Shown piece by piece: positions 42,489 through 50,965 of a stretch of 64,000 nucleotides of DNA. A program made the translations under genes and the position numbers. This DNA comes from Spirochaetales bacterium (lineage in GTDB: Bacteria; Spirochaetota; Spirochaetia; DSM-2461), in assembly GCA_028533045.1 (NCBI GenBank), contig JAQQAP010000008.1:290219-354218 (forward strand), written 5' to 3'. Under the pieces are notes generated by a model, which saw only the letters and a list, made by a program, of their open reading frames with translations, was not told the origin of the DNA and did not search any database. Position 1 is the first letter of the stretch; each line of letters begins with the position of its first letter.

Positions 42489-43458
42489 AGATCCCATTCA
42501 GGTCCTGAGCTCTTTCGAAATGCTGGAAAACCTTTCCCGGGAGAATCTTCAAGCACTCCATAAGGCAATGGAAACCTTAACACTTCCCGCCGGGACTCCT
42601 GTCTTTCACGAAGGGGACAGAGGCGATTCCATGTATATTATTTTATCCGGATCGGTGGCGATTACCGTAGAAACGCCCGACGGAGAAACCCTGGAGCTGG
42701 CGGAAATCGGAGAGGGCCATTTCTTTGGAGAAATGGCCATTTTTGATAACTCTCCCCGCTCCGCCACCTGCGTTCCCAAGTCTCATGCCTGCTTCCTCCG
42801 TCTAAGGGGAGAGGATTTCTATAAATACGTAAAAGAGAGACCCCAGGCGGGGATCTCCATCATGCAGCGCATGCTTAATACCACCACGAACAGGCTTCAT
42901 GCCACGGGCGCCTTTCTCTCCGATCTGGTAACCTGGGGCGAACAGGCCCAGGCCCGGGCCATTACGGACGATTTTACCGGCCTCTACAACCGCCGCTTCC
43001 TTGACCAGTCCATAGACGGACGCCTGAGGGAAGCGGAAGAAAAAAAACACCCCCTCTCCCTTATTATGCTGGACCTGGACCACTTTGGTACCATCAACGA
43101 CCTCTATGGACAGGACTGGGGCGACAAGGTTTTGCTTCAAGCGGTAGATATTTTTCGTAATGTCTTCCGTGAAGGGGACATCCTCTGCCGCTACGGAGGG
43201 GATGAGTTTACCTTTATACTGCCCGGCACGACTGCCGGAGAGGCTCAGGAACTCTGCACAAAGATGATTGAGGAATTAAAGATGATTAATCTCCTCCATG
43301 ACCTTGAGGGAGACTTAAACACCGTCTCGGCCAGTGTGGGAATCGCCGCCTATCCGGAACAGGGAAAAGAGAAGAAACTCCTCTGGGAACGGGCCGACCA
43401 GGCGGTGTATAGGGCAAAAGAGAACGGCCGGGCCCGGGCGGTAATTTGGAAAGAATAA
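42481..43458 (+). CDS. Cyclic-nucleotide-binding domain plus active GGDEF (diguanylate cyclase)
   Basis: A 325-residue protein: cNMP-binding fold (1-135; FHEGDRGDSMYII, EGHFFGEMAIFDNSPRSA) and GGDEF domain (160-325) with LMLDLDHF-like metal site (IMLDLDHF), RYGGDEF (GGDEF at 239-243) and an I-site R230-x-x-D233 five residues upstream for product inhibition. It should make c-di-GMP from two GTP, gated by cAMP/cGMP or another ligand. Overlaps the degenerate paralogue by 8 bases. Confidence 0.9.
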   Translation: MIKDPIQVLSSFEMLENLSRENLQALHKAMETLTLPAGTPVFHEGDRGDSMYIILSGSVAITVETPDGETLELAEIGEGHFFGEMAIFDNSPRSATCVPKSHACFLRLRGEDFYKYVKERPQAGISIMQRMLNTTTNRLHATGAFLSDLVTWGEQAQARAITDDFTGLYNRRFLDQSIDGRLREAEEKKHPLSLIMLDLDHFGTINDLYGQDWGDKVLLQAVDIFRNVFREGDILCRYGGDEFTFILPGTTAGEAQELCTKMIEELKMINLLHDLEGDLNTVSASVGIAAYPEQGKEKKLLWERADQAVYRAKENGRARAVIWKE

Positions 43459-43488
43459 AAAAAACCGCCCCCGAGAAGAGGACGGTTT
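43457..43488 (-). terminator. Terminator of htpG
   Basis: Minus strand AAACCGTCC pairs with GGGCGGTTT (one G-U), then eight T. It also lies at the end of the convergent GGDEF gene. Confidence 0.8.
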
Positions 43489-43522
43489 CGACGCTCCGAA
43501 CCTGGAGGCTCAGAGGCGGATA

Positions 43523-45397
43523 TTAGAGCGCTCCGCCCACCAGTCGGTTTAAACGGGCCGCAAAATCGCTGGCATCCTTAAGCTCATGCCCTTCAAGAAG
43601 CATAGCCTGGTTCAAAAGAACCCAGGAAACATCCTCGATAACCTGCTTGTCCTCGGTAGAGGCCAATTTGGTAACCATTTCGTGGTCCGGATTGATTTCC
43701 AGTATAGGCTGAAGTTCGGGAAGGTTGCCCGCCTGTCCCATGGCAGCCATCATTTGACGCATCTGGGCACTGGGATCGTTCTCGTCCGCTACGATACAGC
43801 AGGGAGATTCATGGAGACGACTGGAGACCTTAACGTCCTTAACCGCTTCACCCAAGGCTTCCTTGATCTTCTTGGCTACGGGCTCGGTGGCCTTTTCCTT
43901 CTTTTCGTCCTCTTCGTCCTTCAGGTCGTCGGCGGCGTTGGACTTGTTAATTGCCTTAAGTTCAATCTCCTGGTAGGGACCGGCCATGGGCATAACCATG
44001 TCGTCGATTTCATCGGCCATAACCAGAACTTCGATTCCCTTCTTGGCGTAGGCTTCCAGGAGGGGAGACTTTCTTAACTGCTCTTCCCGCTCACCGGCGA
44101 TGTAATAGATCGCCTTCTGGTCGTCCTTCATTCTTTCCTTGTACTCGGCCAGGGAAACCCAGCCTTCCTCGGTGGTGGACTTGAAGCGAACCAGTTCCAT
44201 TAGGGCTTCCTTGTTGGAGAAGTCCGAATAGAGACCTTCCTTGAGGGGACGGTTATACTGATCGATAAACTCGGAGTATTTTTCCTTGTCCTGGGAAAGT
44301 TTCTTGAACTCGGAAAGCATCTTTTTGGTACTGGCCGTTTTGATTCCGGCAAGGACCTTGTTCTTCTGGAGAAGTTCCCGGCTCACGTTAAGGGGCAGGT
44401 CTTCAGAATCGATCACACCCTTTACAAAACGCAGGTATGTGGGCATAAGTTCCTTGTCATCGTCGGTAATGAAAACACGCCTCACGTAAAGCTTCACGCC
44501 CGGTTTATAGTCGGCCTGGAACATATCCATGGGAGCCGTTTTGGGTACGTAGAAAAGAGTGGTGTACTCCATGGTACCTTCCGCCTTGGTGTGAACGGTC
44601 ATCATGGGCTCGTCCCAGGCATCGGCAACGGATTTGTAAAACTCGTTGTACTCTTCTTCGGAAATTTCCGACTTGTTTCGTCTCCAAAGAGCACTGGCCG
44701 AGTTAATTTGCTCGGTGGTGGGAACCTGTTTGGAGGTTCTGTCATCGCCCTCACCTTCCCATTCTGTCTTTTCATAGTGAAGGAAGATGGGGAAAGCGAT
44801 GTGGTTGGAATATTTCTTGGTGATATTCTTGATTTCGTACTGGGAGTCCAGTTCGCGGCCCTGATCGTTCAGATGAAGGATAACATCCGTTCCGTGGCCC
44901 TCTTTTTCCGCTTCGGTGATGGAGAAGCCGGTCTTGCCGTCGCTGGTCCACTTCCAGGCCTGGTCTTCTCCGGCCTTTTTAGTGATAACCTCAGCCTTAT
45001 CGGCCACCATGAAGATAGAGTAGAAACCTACACCAAACTGACCAATGAGATTGGAATCCTTTTTGGCGTCACCGGTGAGGTTGGAAAGGAAGTTCTTTGT
45101 TCCCGAACGGGCAATGGTTCCCAGGGAGTCCACAAGATCGTCCTTATTCATACCGATTCCGGAGTCACTTATCTTAAGAGTCTTGTGATTAACTTCATCT
45201 ATTTCAATATCGATGCGGGGATCGAACTCGAGATTCTTGAAATTGTCGTCGGTCAAAGTCAGGTACTTAAGCTTGTCCATTGCATCGGACGAGTTGGAAA
45301 CGAGCTCACGCAGGAAGATCTCCGGGTGGGAGTAAAGTGAGTGAATGAGCAGGTCCAGCAGCTGATTAACTTCGGTTTTGAACTTCTGTTTAGCCAT
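43523..45397 (-). CDS. htpG: Chaperone HtpG (Hsp90)
   Basis: A 624-residue Hsp90 chaperone. N-terminal GHKL ATPase (ELVSNSSDAMDKL; ISDSGIGMNKDDL; GQFGVGFYSIFMV), middle domain (YVRRVFITDDDKELMPTYL; SEDLPLNVSRE) and C-terminal dimerisation domain. Length and motifs are normal. AGGAG lies 11 bases before the ATG. No CIRCE element is seen upstream; a short TTATAT-TG-ATATAA inverted repeat at 45453-45466 lies between it and the HD-GYP gene. Confidence 0.97.
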   Translation of the reverse strand: MAKQKFKTEVNQLLDLLIHSLYSHPEIFLRELVSNSSDAMDKLKYLTLTDDNFKNLEFDPRIDIEIDEVNHKTLKISDSGIGMNKDDLVDSLGTIARSGTKNFLSNLTGDAKKDSNLIGQFGVGFYSIFMVADKAEVITKKAGEDQAWKWTSDGKTGFSITEAEKEGHGTDVILHLNDQGRELDSQYEIKNITKKYSNHIAFPIFLHYEKTEWEGEGDDRTSKQVPTTEQINSASALWRRNKSEISEEEYNEFYKSVADAWDEPMMTVHTKAEGTMEYTTLFYVPKTAPMDMFQADYKPGVKLYVRRVFITDDDKELMPTYLRFVKGVIDSEDLPLNVSRELLQKNKVLAGIKTASTKKMLSEFKKLSQDKEKYSEFIDQYNRPLKEGLYSDFSNKEALMELVRFKSTTEEGWVSLAEYKERMKDDQKAIYYIAGEREEQLRKSPLLEAYAKKGIEVLVMADEIDDMVMPMAGPYQEIELKAINKSNAADDLKDEEDEKKEKATEPVAKKIKEALGEAVKDVKVSSRLHESPCCIVADENDPSAQMRQMMAAMGQAGNLPELQPILEINPDHEMVTKLASTEDKQVIEDVSWVLLNQAMLLEGHELKDASDFAARLNRLVGGAL

Positions 45398-45452
45398 GAA
45401 TAGATATTCTCCTAGTCACAGGTCCGCCCCAAAAGCAGAGTGGGAAGCGGCC

Positions 45453-45466
45453 TTATATTGATATAA
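45453..45466. repeat. Short AT-rich inverted repeat in the htpG/HD-GYP spacer
   Basis: TTATAT-TG-ATATAA, 6-base arms. It could be an operator or simply overlapping -10 boxes; the sequence alone cannot tell. Confidence 0.25.
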
Positions 45467-45498
45467 AATGATTTTCAGAAGAAAAAATACTAAGTTAG

Positions 45499-47133
45499 AT
45501 GCAAAAAGGCAAGATTTTTTCTATAATTAGCCTGATGATTATTTTACTTTTTGCCGCCTCCACTGTTCTGGCTCTCTTTGTTGTACTTTTCCTTCGAGAA
45601 AGGCGGGAAAAACAGGGACTATCCAAAGCTCTCGAAGAGAGCCGGCTGGGCTACGAAACCTATGGGCGTATTGGGAAAATTCTCTCACGGGGAGCGGGAC
45701 ATTACGAGTTGCTTGAACTGATACTCGATGAATGCCAGCGCCTTACCCACGCCGATGCGGGAACCATTTATCTCTATGACTACGAAAATCAAGAACTGGA
45801 TTTTGCCATTCTCCATACCAACTCCCGCAACGTCCGCCAAGGCGGAACAAGCGGTAATGAAATTAAACTTCCCTCCGTTCCTCTTTACAAGGAAGGAAAA
45901 GCCAATCACGACAATGTCTGTTCCAGCTGTGCCCTGAACGAAGAAACCATTAATATTCCCGACATCTACAAGGAAGAGGGCTACAATTTTTCCGGCACGA
46001 AAAAATACGATAGCAGCAACAACTACCGCTCCCACTCCATGCTTGTCATGCCCATGAAGGATCTGGAAGGAAAGATGATTGGGGTGATCCAGCTGATTAA
46101 TGCCCAGGATAAGATCAGCGGAAGCCCTGTTTCTTTTACCAAAAACCACGAAGATCTTATCTCCCTTCTTACAGCCCATGCCGCCTCTACTCTCAATAAT
46201 ATTCAACTTACCGAGCAGCTCAAGGACCTTTTTAACTCCTTTATCAAGAGCATAGGTTCAACGATTGACGAAAAGTCTCCCTATACGGGACATCATATTG
46301 AACGGGTGGTAAAACTCACAATGATGATAACACAGGCCGTCAACGATGCTACGGAAGGCCCTTTTAAGGAGACCCATTTTACCGATGAGGAAAGGGAAGA
46401 AATTCGCATTGCCGCATGGCTCCATGATATTGGAAAGCTGACTACACCGGACAGACTTATTAATAAATCGACAAAACTGGAGCTTCCCGGAGACCGAATA
46501 GAACTCATAGAGCTGCGCTTTAAACTCATCGAACACCTGGCCGAGACAAAGAATGAGAAAAAACTGATTCGGGAAGAGCTTGAATTCCTGAAAAGCTGTA
46601 ATATTCCCAGGGAGTTTATGGATGAGGATAAACTGACTCGACTGGAAAAAATCGCCCAAAAAACCTGGAAACTAAAAAATAAAAAATATCCCTACCTCGA
46701 CGAGAAAGAAAAAGAATATCTTGCCATACGAAAGGGAACCCTAAACCAAGATGAAAGGGAGCAGATGGAAAACCATGTGGCTATGACAAAAACCATTCTG
46801 GACAAACTGGAATTCCCGGACAATCTCTCCCAGGTAGCAGAATATGCCTGCATGCACCACGAAAAGCTGAACGGTTTAGGCTATCACAGAGCCCTTTCGG
46901 AAAAGGAAATTCCCTTACAGGCGCGTATCATTGCGGTCTCCGATATTTTCGAAGCCCTAACCGCCAGAGACCGTCCCTACAGGAAGCCCCTGGGCTGGGA
47001 CGAAGCCCTGGAAATTATAAAAAAAATGGCCGACCATCACGAACTGGACAGCCGGCTTCATGACCTGCTCTTCTCTTCCGGCGTAGCCCGGGAATACTCA
47101 AAGCAGGAATTGGAATCTCCCAAGGAAGAATAA
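45499..47133 (+). CDS. Membrane-anchored GAF/HD-GYP c-di-GMP phosphodiesterase
   Basis: A 544-residue protein: one N-terminal transmembrane segment (~7-30), a GAF domain (~55-235, with a CSSCAL cysteine pair), and an HD-GYP domain (~255-535). The HD-GYP motifs are present: TGHHIERV, AAWLHDIGKL (the HD), HHEKLNGLGYHR (GYP reads GYH), and ARIIAVSDIFEALTARDRPYR. There is a ~110-residue charged insertion between the HD and HHE motifs. HD-GYP enzymes hydrolyse c-di-GMP to GMP. It is divergent from htpG. Confidence 0.9.
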   Translation: MQKGKIFSIISLMIILLFAASTVLALFVVLFLRERREKQGLSKALEESRLGYETYGRIGKILSRGAGHYELLELILDECQRLTHADAGTIYLYDYENQELDFAILHTNSRNVRQGGTSGNEIKLPSVPLYKEGKANHDNVCSSCALNEETINIPDIYKEEGYNFSGTKKYDSSNNYRSHSMLVMPMKDLEGKMIGVIQLINAQDKISGSPVSFTKNHEDLISLLTAHAASTLNNIQLTEQLKDLFNSFIKSIGSTIDEKSPYTGHHIERVVKLTMMITQAVNDATEGPFKETHFTDEEREEIRIAAWLHDIGKLTTPDRLINKSTKLELPGDRIELIELRFKLIEHLAETKNEKKLIREELEFLKSCNIPREFMDEDKLTRLEKIAQKTWKLKNKKYPYLDEKEKEYLAIRKGTLNQDEREQMENHVAMTKTILDKLEFPDNLSQVAEYACMHHEKLNGLGYHRALSEKEIPLQARIIAVSDIFEALTARDRPYRKPLGWDEALEIIKKMADHHELDSRLHDLLFSSGVAREYSKQELESPKEE

Positions 47134-47152
47134 ACCTTCCCCGGAAAAGCTC

Positions 47153-48001
47153 CTATTTGTCTTTTTTCTCCGAAAAGGAGTGGGTAATTCTATCAATAAT
47201 GATGGCCAGGATAACAATGGACAATCCCGCTTCAAAACCCTGCCCTACTTCAATACGGCTAATGGCTACGAGTACTTCCATTCCCAGTCCCTTGGCTCCG
47301 ATCATGGACCCCATTACCACCATGGCCAGGGCCATCATGGTCGTCTGGTTAATTCCCACCATGATAGAGGGTTTGGCCAGGGGAAGCTGTACGTCAAACA
47401 GAACCTGACGAGGAGTAGCGCCGAAAGCTTTTGAAGCTTCCACCGCTTCCGGATCTACCGTCCGAATCCCCACATTAGTCAAACGAATAACCGGTGGTAC
47501 GGCATAGATGATGGTAGCGAACATGGCCGGTACCTTTCCCATTCCAAAGAACATAAGAGCCGGAATAAGATAGACAAAACTGGGCATGGTCTGCATACCG
47601 TCCAGAATGGGCTGCAAAATCGCCTGAGTTCGGTCATTCCGGGCCATACTGATCCCTGTAGGGATTCCGATGAGAAGGGAAAAGAACACCGAAGCAATAA
47701 CAAGCGCCAAAGTCCTCATGGCCAAATCCCAGTATCCAAAGGACCCAATCAGCATAAGAAGAAGCATAAAAACTATACCGGTCTTCCATTTACCAATCAG
47801 CTTCCAGCCTGCCAGACCGACTAGAGGAATCAGGACAAACCAGGGAACAAAGAGAAAAATCCCTTCGAAAAAGTTTACAACCTGAAGGATAATAAATCCC
47901 ACTGCGTCAAAAAATCCGTCCAGATGCTCCAGGAGCCAATCCATGGCCGCATCAATCCCGTCGGCCAGGGGAAAATCAATAATTTCGGGAAAATCAATCA
48001 T
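47153..48001 (-). CDS. proW: Glycine betaine/proline-type ABC permease
   Basis: A 282-residue permease from the ATG at 48001 (AAGGAGA upstream), overlapping the ATPase gene by 8 bases. About seven helices; the permease loop reads EASKAFGATPRQVLFDVQLPLAKPSIMVGINQ (only its first part quoted as EASKAFGATPRQ here), the family EAA motif. It imports quaternary ammonium osmolytes with the ATPase and binding protein. Last gene of the three-gene operon. Confidence 0.9.
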   Translation of the reverse strand: MIDFPEIIDFPLADGIDAAMDWLLEHLDGFFDAVGFIILQVVNFFEGIFLFVPWFVLIPLVGLAGWKLIGKWKTGIVFMLLLMLIGSFGYWDLAMRTLALVIASVFFSLLIGIPTGISMARNDRTQAILQPILDGMQTMPSFVYLIPALMFFGMGKVPAMFATIIYAVPPVIRLTNVGIRTVDPEAVEASKAFGATPRQVLFDVQLPLAKPSIMVGINQTTMMALAMVVMGSMIGAKGLGMEVLVAISRIEVGQGFEAGLSIVILAIIIDRITHSFSEKKDK

Positions 48002-49226
48002 GATCGTCTCCTTCTGCGGGCGAAATGGCCTCAAAAATCATATCGGTTGTAACGATACCCATCAATTTCCCCACTTCATTTACAACGGGAATGGGATAGG
48101 GATTGTCGGACACGATGGGAAACAAGTCTTCCAGAATGGTATCCTCCGTAACGGTGGGGACAACCCGAAGCTTTTCCGGAGGAATCTTTCCTGAATGATT
48201 TCCCTCATCCACCCACTTGGCCAGTTTATCTTCCTTGGCCACACCAAGAAGCTTATGGTTCTTGTTTACCACAAAGGCGGCCTTTCTCTTGTTCGATCTG
48301 AGCAGGGTCAAAGCGGTTTTAGGACCTTCCCAAGCATAAAGCAGTACCTTGGCCGGTTCCATGATGGAACCTGCGGTAAGTACCTTGGCGGGAGAAGCAT
48401 CCTGTACGAATTCCTGAACATACTCGTCCGCCGGATGGGTAACAATATCTTCCGGAGTTCCCTCCTGCACCACTTCTCCGTTTCGCATAATGGCAATCCG
48501 GTCACCCAATTTAAGGGCTTCGTGGAGGTCATGGGTTACAAAGATGATGGTTTTCTGCAGTTTTTCCTGGAGCTCCACCAATTCATCCTGCATCTGACGA
48601 CGAATAAGGGGGTCCAACCCGCTAAAAGGCTCATCCATGAGTAGGATATCCGGATCGTTAGCCAAGGCACGGGCCAGACCGACCCGCTGCTGCATCCCAC
48701 CGGAAAGAGAGCCGGGATAGTAATCTTCCCACCCCTTCAAACCTACCGTCTCAAGGGTCTGCATAGCTTTTGCATAACGCTCTCCCTTGGGTACGTCGCG
48801 CACCTTTAAACCGTAGGCGGCATTATCCAAGACGGTAAGATGGGGAAGCAATCCGTAATGCTGAAAAACCATACCAAAAGTCTTTCTGCGGAACTGGAGA
48901 AGTTGTTCCCCATTCATAGAAGTAACATCTTTCCCATCGATAATAATCTCACCGGAAGTAGGATTCACCAGACGAATAATATTCCGGATAAGGGTAGACT
49001 TCCCGCTACCGGAAAGTCCCATAAGAATATAAAACTGCCCCTTTTCAATAGACAGATTTATATTCCTCAATCCCAGAATACATCCGGTTTTCTTTTGAAT
49101 TTCATCTTTTGTCTTCTCCCTCAGGCCCTTCTTTAGGACCCTTTTGGGATCTCGACCGAAGACTTTCCACACATCTTTGATAATAACCTGGGGAGTGTCT
49201 TCCTTTTTTTCTTCTGAATCTGACAT
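47994..49226 (-). CDS. proV: Glycine betaine/proline-type ABC ATPase with CBS domains
   Basis: A 410-residue ATPase: Walker A GLSGSGKST, signature LSGGMQQRV, Walker B LLMDEPFSGLD, then two C-terminal CBS domains (~285-400), which in the OpuA system sense ionic strength and gate transport. The N-terminal extension (residues 1-55) before the ATPase is typical of OpuAA/ProV. Begins 3 bases past the binding-protein stop. Confidence 0.94.
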   Translation of the reverse strand: MSDSEEKKEDTPQVIIKDVWKVFGRDPKRVLKKGLREKTKDEIQKKTGCILGLRNINLSIEKGQFYILMGLSGSGKSTLIRNIIRLVNPTSGEIIIDGKDVTSMNGEQLLQFRRKTFGMVFQHYGLLPHLTVLDNAAYGLKVRDVPKGERYAKAMQTLETVGLKGWEDYYPGSLSGGMQQRVGLARALANDPDILLMDEPFSGLDPLIRRQMQDELVELQEKLQKTIIFVTHDLHEALKLGDRIAIMRNGEVVQEGTPEDIVTHPADEYVQEFVQDASPAKVLTAGSIMEPAKVLLYAWEGPKTALTLLRSNKRKAAFVVNKNHKLLGVAKEDKLAKWVDEGNHSGKIPPEKLRVVPTVTEDTILEDLFPIVSDNPYPIPVVNEVGKLMGIVTTDMIFEAISPAEGDDHD

Positions 49227-49229
49227 GAA

Positions 49230-50183
49230 TTATCCCTGAAGGGCCGCCTTCACTTTTTCAGCAACAGAGGCATCAACCCACTCGGTCCAAACATCTTCCT
49301 TGTTTTTGAGGAACCATTCGGCAGCCTGAGTCGTATCCCATTCGTTCTGATCCATAAGGGCCAACACTTCGTTGTTATCTTCTACGGAGGTGGAGTACTT
49401 TTTGAGCATTTCCACAACTTCCGGAGCTTTTTCCAGCATGGAAGAGTTTACGAGAATATTAATGTCCGCTTTGGGAAACTCGCTTCCTTCCAGTCGAACC
49501 ATGTCCAGCTTACCCATAACAGCGGTGGGAGCCCAGTAGTAACCTACCCAGGGTTCTCTCTTCTTGTCCGCCCCTACCATGGTACCGGCCAAAGCACTGC
49601 CCGAACCGGCAATAGACATATTGAAGGTGTCTTTAAGCTTATAGGTTTCAAAGATTTCCTCGGAAGTAGTCAGCTGTCCCCAACCGGCAACGCCAGCGTA
49701 AACAACACCCTTGGAGGGATCTTCGGGATCCTTGAATAGAGATGCGTAATTGGGAAGGTCTTCCACAGACTTAAGACCGGGAGCTACCGCATCGGGACCT
49801 TCAACAACATAACGGGGAACCCACCAGCCCTGAGGACCGTCGGGAAGATTCTCACCCAGGTCAATCATGTTGCCCGACTCAATTCCTTTCCGGTAGATCT
49901 CGGGAACATTTTTATGCCAGGATTCCATATCCACATCAACATCACCCTGAATGATTCCGTTCATGATGGGAACCGTATCTCCCGCCATATATTCCGCTTC
50001 ATAGCCGTCTAAACCGTTTTCGATAATATAGGCAGCAATTCTATTGTGAACCTGGGCACTATCCCAGGAGAGGTCTCCAAATACAATGACCGTTTTTTTG
50101 GCGCTAGCCCCTTCTTTTTCGCAACTAACGAAGAATGTTAGAAGCACTGCAATACTTAATATAAGGGCAAAAAGCCTTTTCAT
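49230..50183 (-). CDS. proX: Glycine betaine/choline-binding lipoprotein (OpuAC/ProX type)
   Basis: A 317-residue lipoprotein: signal with lipobox FFVSC (Cys ~21), then the OpuAC-type domain (VIVFGDLSWDSAQVHNRIA, DVDVDMESWHKNVPE, GWWVPRYVVEG). The Trp residues in SWDS, SWHK and GWW suit an aromatic cage for a quaternary ammonium. AAGGAG precedes the ATG. The promoter probably includes TTGACG with TAGTCT 17 bases on (weak). Divergent from the MarR-type regulator. Confidence 0.92.
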   Translation of the reverse strand: MKRLFALILSIAVLLTFFVSCEKEGASAKKTVIVFGDLSWDSAQVHNRIAAYIIENGLDGYEAEYMAGDTVPIMNGIIQGDVDVDMESWHKNVPEIYRKGIESGNMIDLGENLPDGPQGWWVPRYVVEGPDAVAPGLKSVEDLPNYASLFKDPEDPSKGVVYAGVAGWGQLTTSEEIFETYKLKDTFNMSIAGSGSALAGTMVGADKKREPWVGYYWAPTAVMGKLDMVRLEGSEFPKADINILVNSSMLEKAPEVVEMLKKYSTSVEDNNEVLALMDQNEWDTTQAAEWFLKNKEDVWTEWVDASVAEKVKAALQG

Positions 50184-50360
50184 AGTTATCTCCTTTCTCT
50201 TATTTAATTAGTAGACTAAAGATTTAAAAGAAATGCGTCAAGGGTCAACTTCTTATCTCTTTCGCGATAAAAGAATCTACAAGCGGTAAAAACAGCTATT
50301 TTTGGCAATTTTTCACTGATTTTTCTCCTTTCTCCCCCCTTTGGAGAATAAAAATGTATA

Positions 50361-50391
50361 CACAACTAATATTTAGTGTTGTAATATTTAG
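50361..50391. promoter_or_regulatory. Candidate MarR operator: imperfect palindrome and direct repeat
   Basis: CAACTAA at 50363-50369 and TTAGTGTTG at 50373-50381 form a near-palindrome; TAATATTTAG occurs twice (50367-50376 and 50382-50391), 15 bases apart. They lie just upstream of the marR promoter, in the 257-base divergent spacer. Nothing else in 50184-50440 is supported apart from the promoters. Confidence 0.45.
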
Positions 50392-50396
50392 ACTAC

Positions 50397-50426
50397 TTTA
50401 CATTTTGAGATAGGCGGTGCTATTAT
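50397..50426 (+). promoter_or_regulatory. Promoter of the marR-oxidoreductase operon
   Basis: TTTACA (50397-50402), an 18-base spacer and TATTAT (50421-50426). The ATG is at 50441. Confidence 0.5.
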
Positions 50427-50440
50427 GGGCACGAGAGTAA

Positions 50441-50965
50441 ATGATGGATTTTAATGAAACAGCCGACGAGGTAGTGGCAACCCTCAGACAGATAATTAGA
50501 GCTATTGACCTTCAGTCCAAGAAGCTAACCAAGAAATATGGCCTTACCGGGCCTCAGCTTATCATCCTTAAAGAGATTAAACGGGGCCCCCACAGGCCTA
50601 TTTCGGAAATTTCCCGCCAGGTCAGTCTTTCCCAGGCCACGGTTACAGCTATTTTGAACCGCCTGGAACAACAGGGATTTGCCATCCGAAAAAGAAGCGA
50701 GCAAGACAAGCGCAAGGTAAATCTCTTTCTCACGGAAAAGGCAGAAGAGATTCTCAAGGATAACCCCTCCCTCCTTCAGGAGGAATTCACTCATAATTTT
50801 GACAAGCTGGAAGACTGGGAGAAAAACATGCTCCTCGCCTCCCTGCAGCGCCTGGCTTCCATGATGAATGCCGAAGATATTGTCGCCCCGCCGGTACTCG
50901 TTTCCGGGCCTATCGCCGCCACATCCCAGGAAGTCCGAGACTACCTGGAGGAAGAAAAACAGTGA
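50441..50965 (+). CDS. MarR family transcriptional regulator
   Basis: A 174-residue winged-helix regulator: N-terminal helix, then TGPQLIILKEI, ISEISRQVSLSQATVTAILNRLEQQGF (recognition helix, first part quoted ISEISRQVSLSQ), and the wing RSEQDKRKVNLFLTEK. The C-terminal ~45 residues extend past the usual end. MarR-type proteins of this kind regulate osmolyte uptake (CosR, EctR) in other bacteria; here it could instead control the oxidoreductase downstream. Overlaps that gene by GTGA. Confidence 0.88.
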   Translation: MMDFNETADEVVATLRQIIRAIDLQSKKLTKKYGLTGPQLIILKEIKRGPHRPISEISRQVSLSQATVTAILNRLEQQGFAIRKRSEQDKRKVNLFLTEKAEEILKDNPSLLQEEFTHNFDKLEDWEKNMLLASLQRLASMMNAEDIVAPPVLVSGPIAATSQEVRDYLEEEKQ

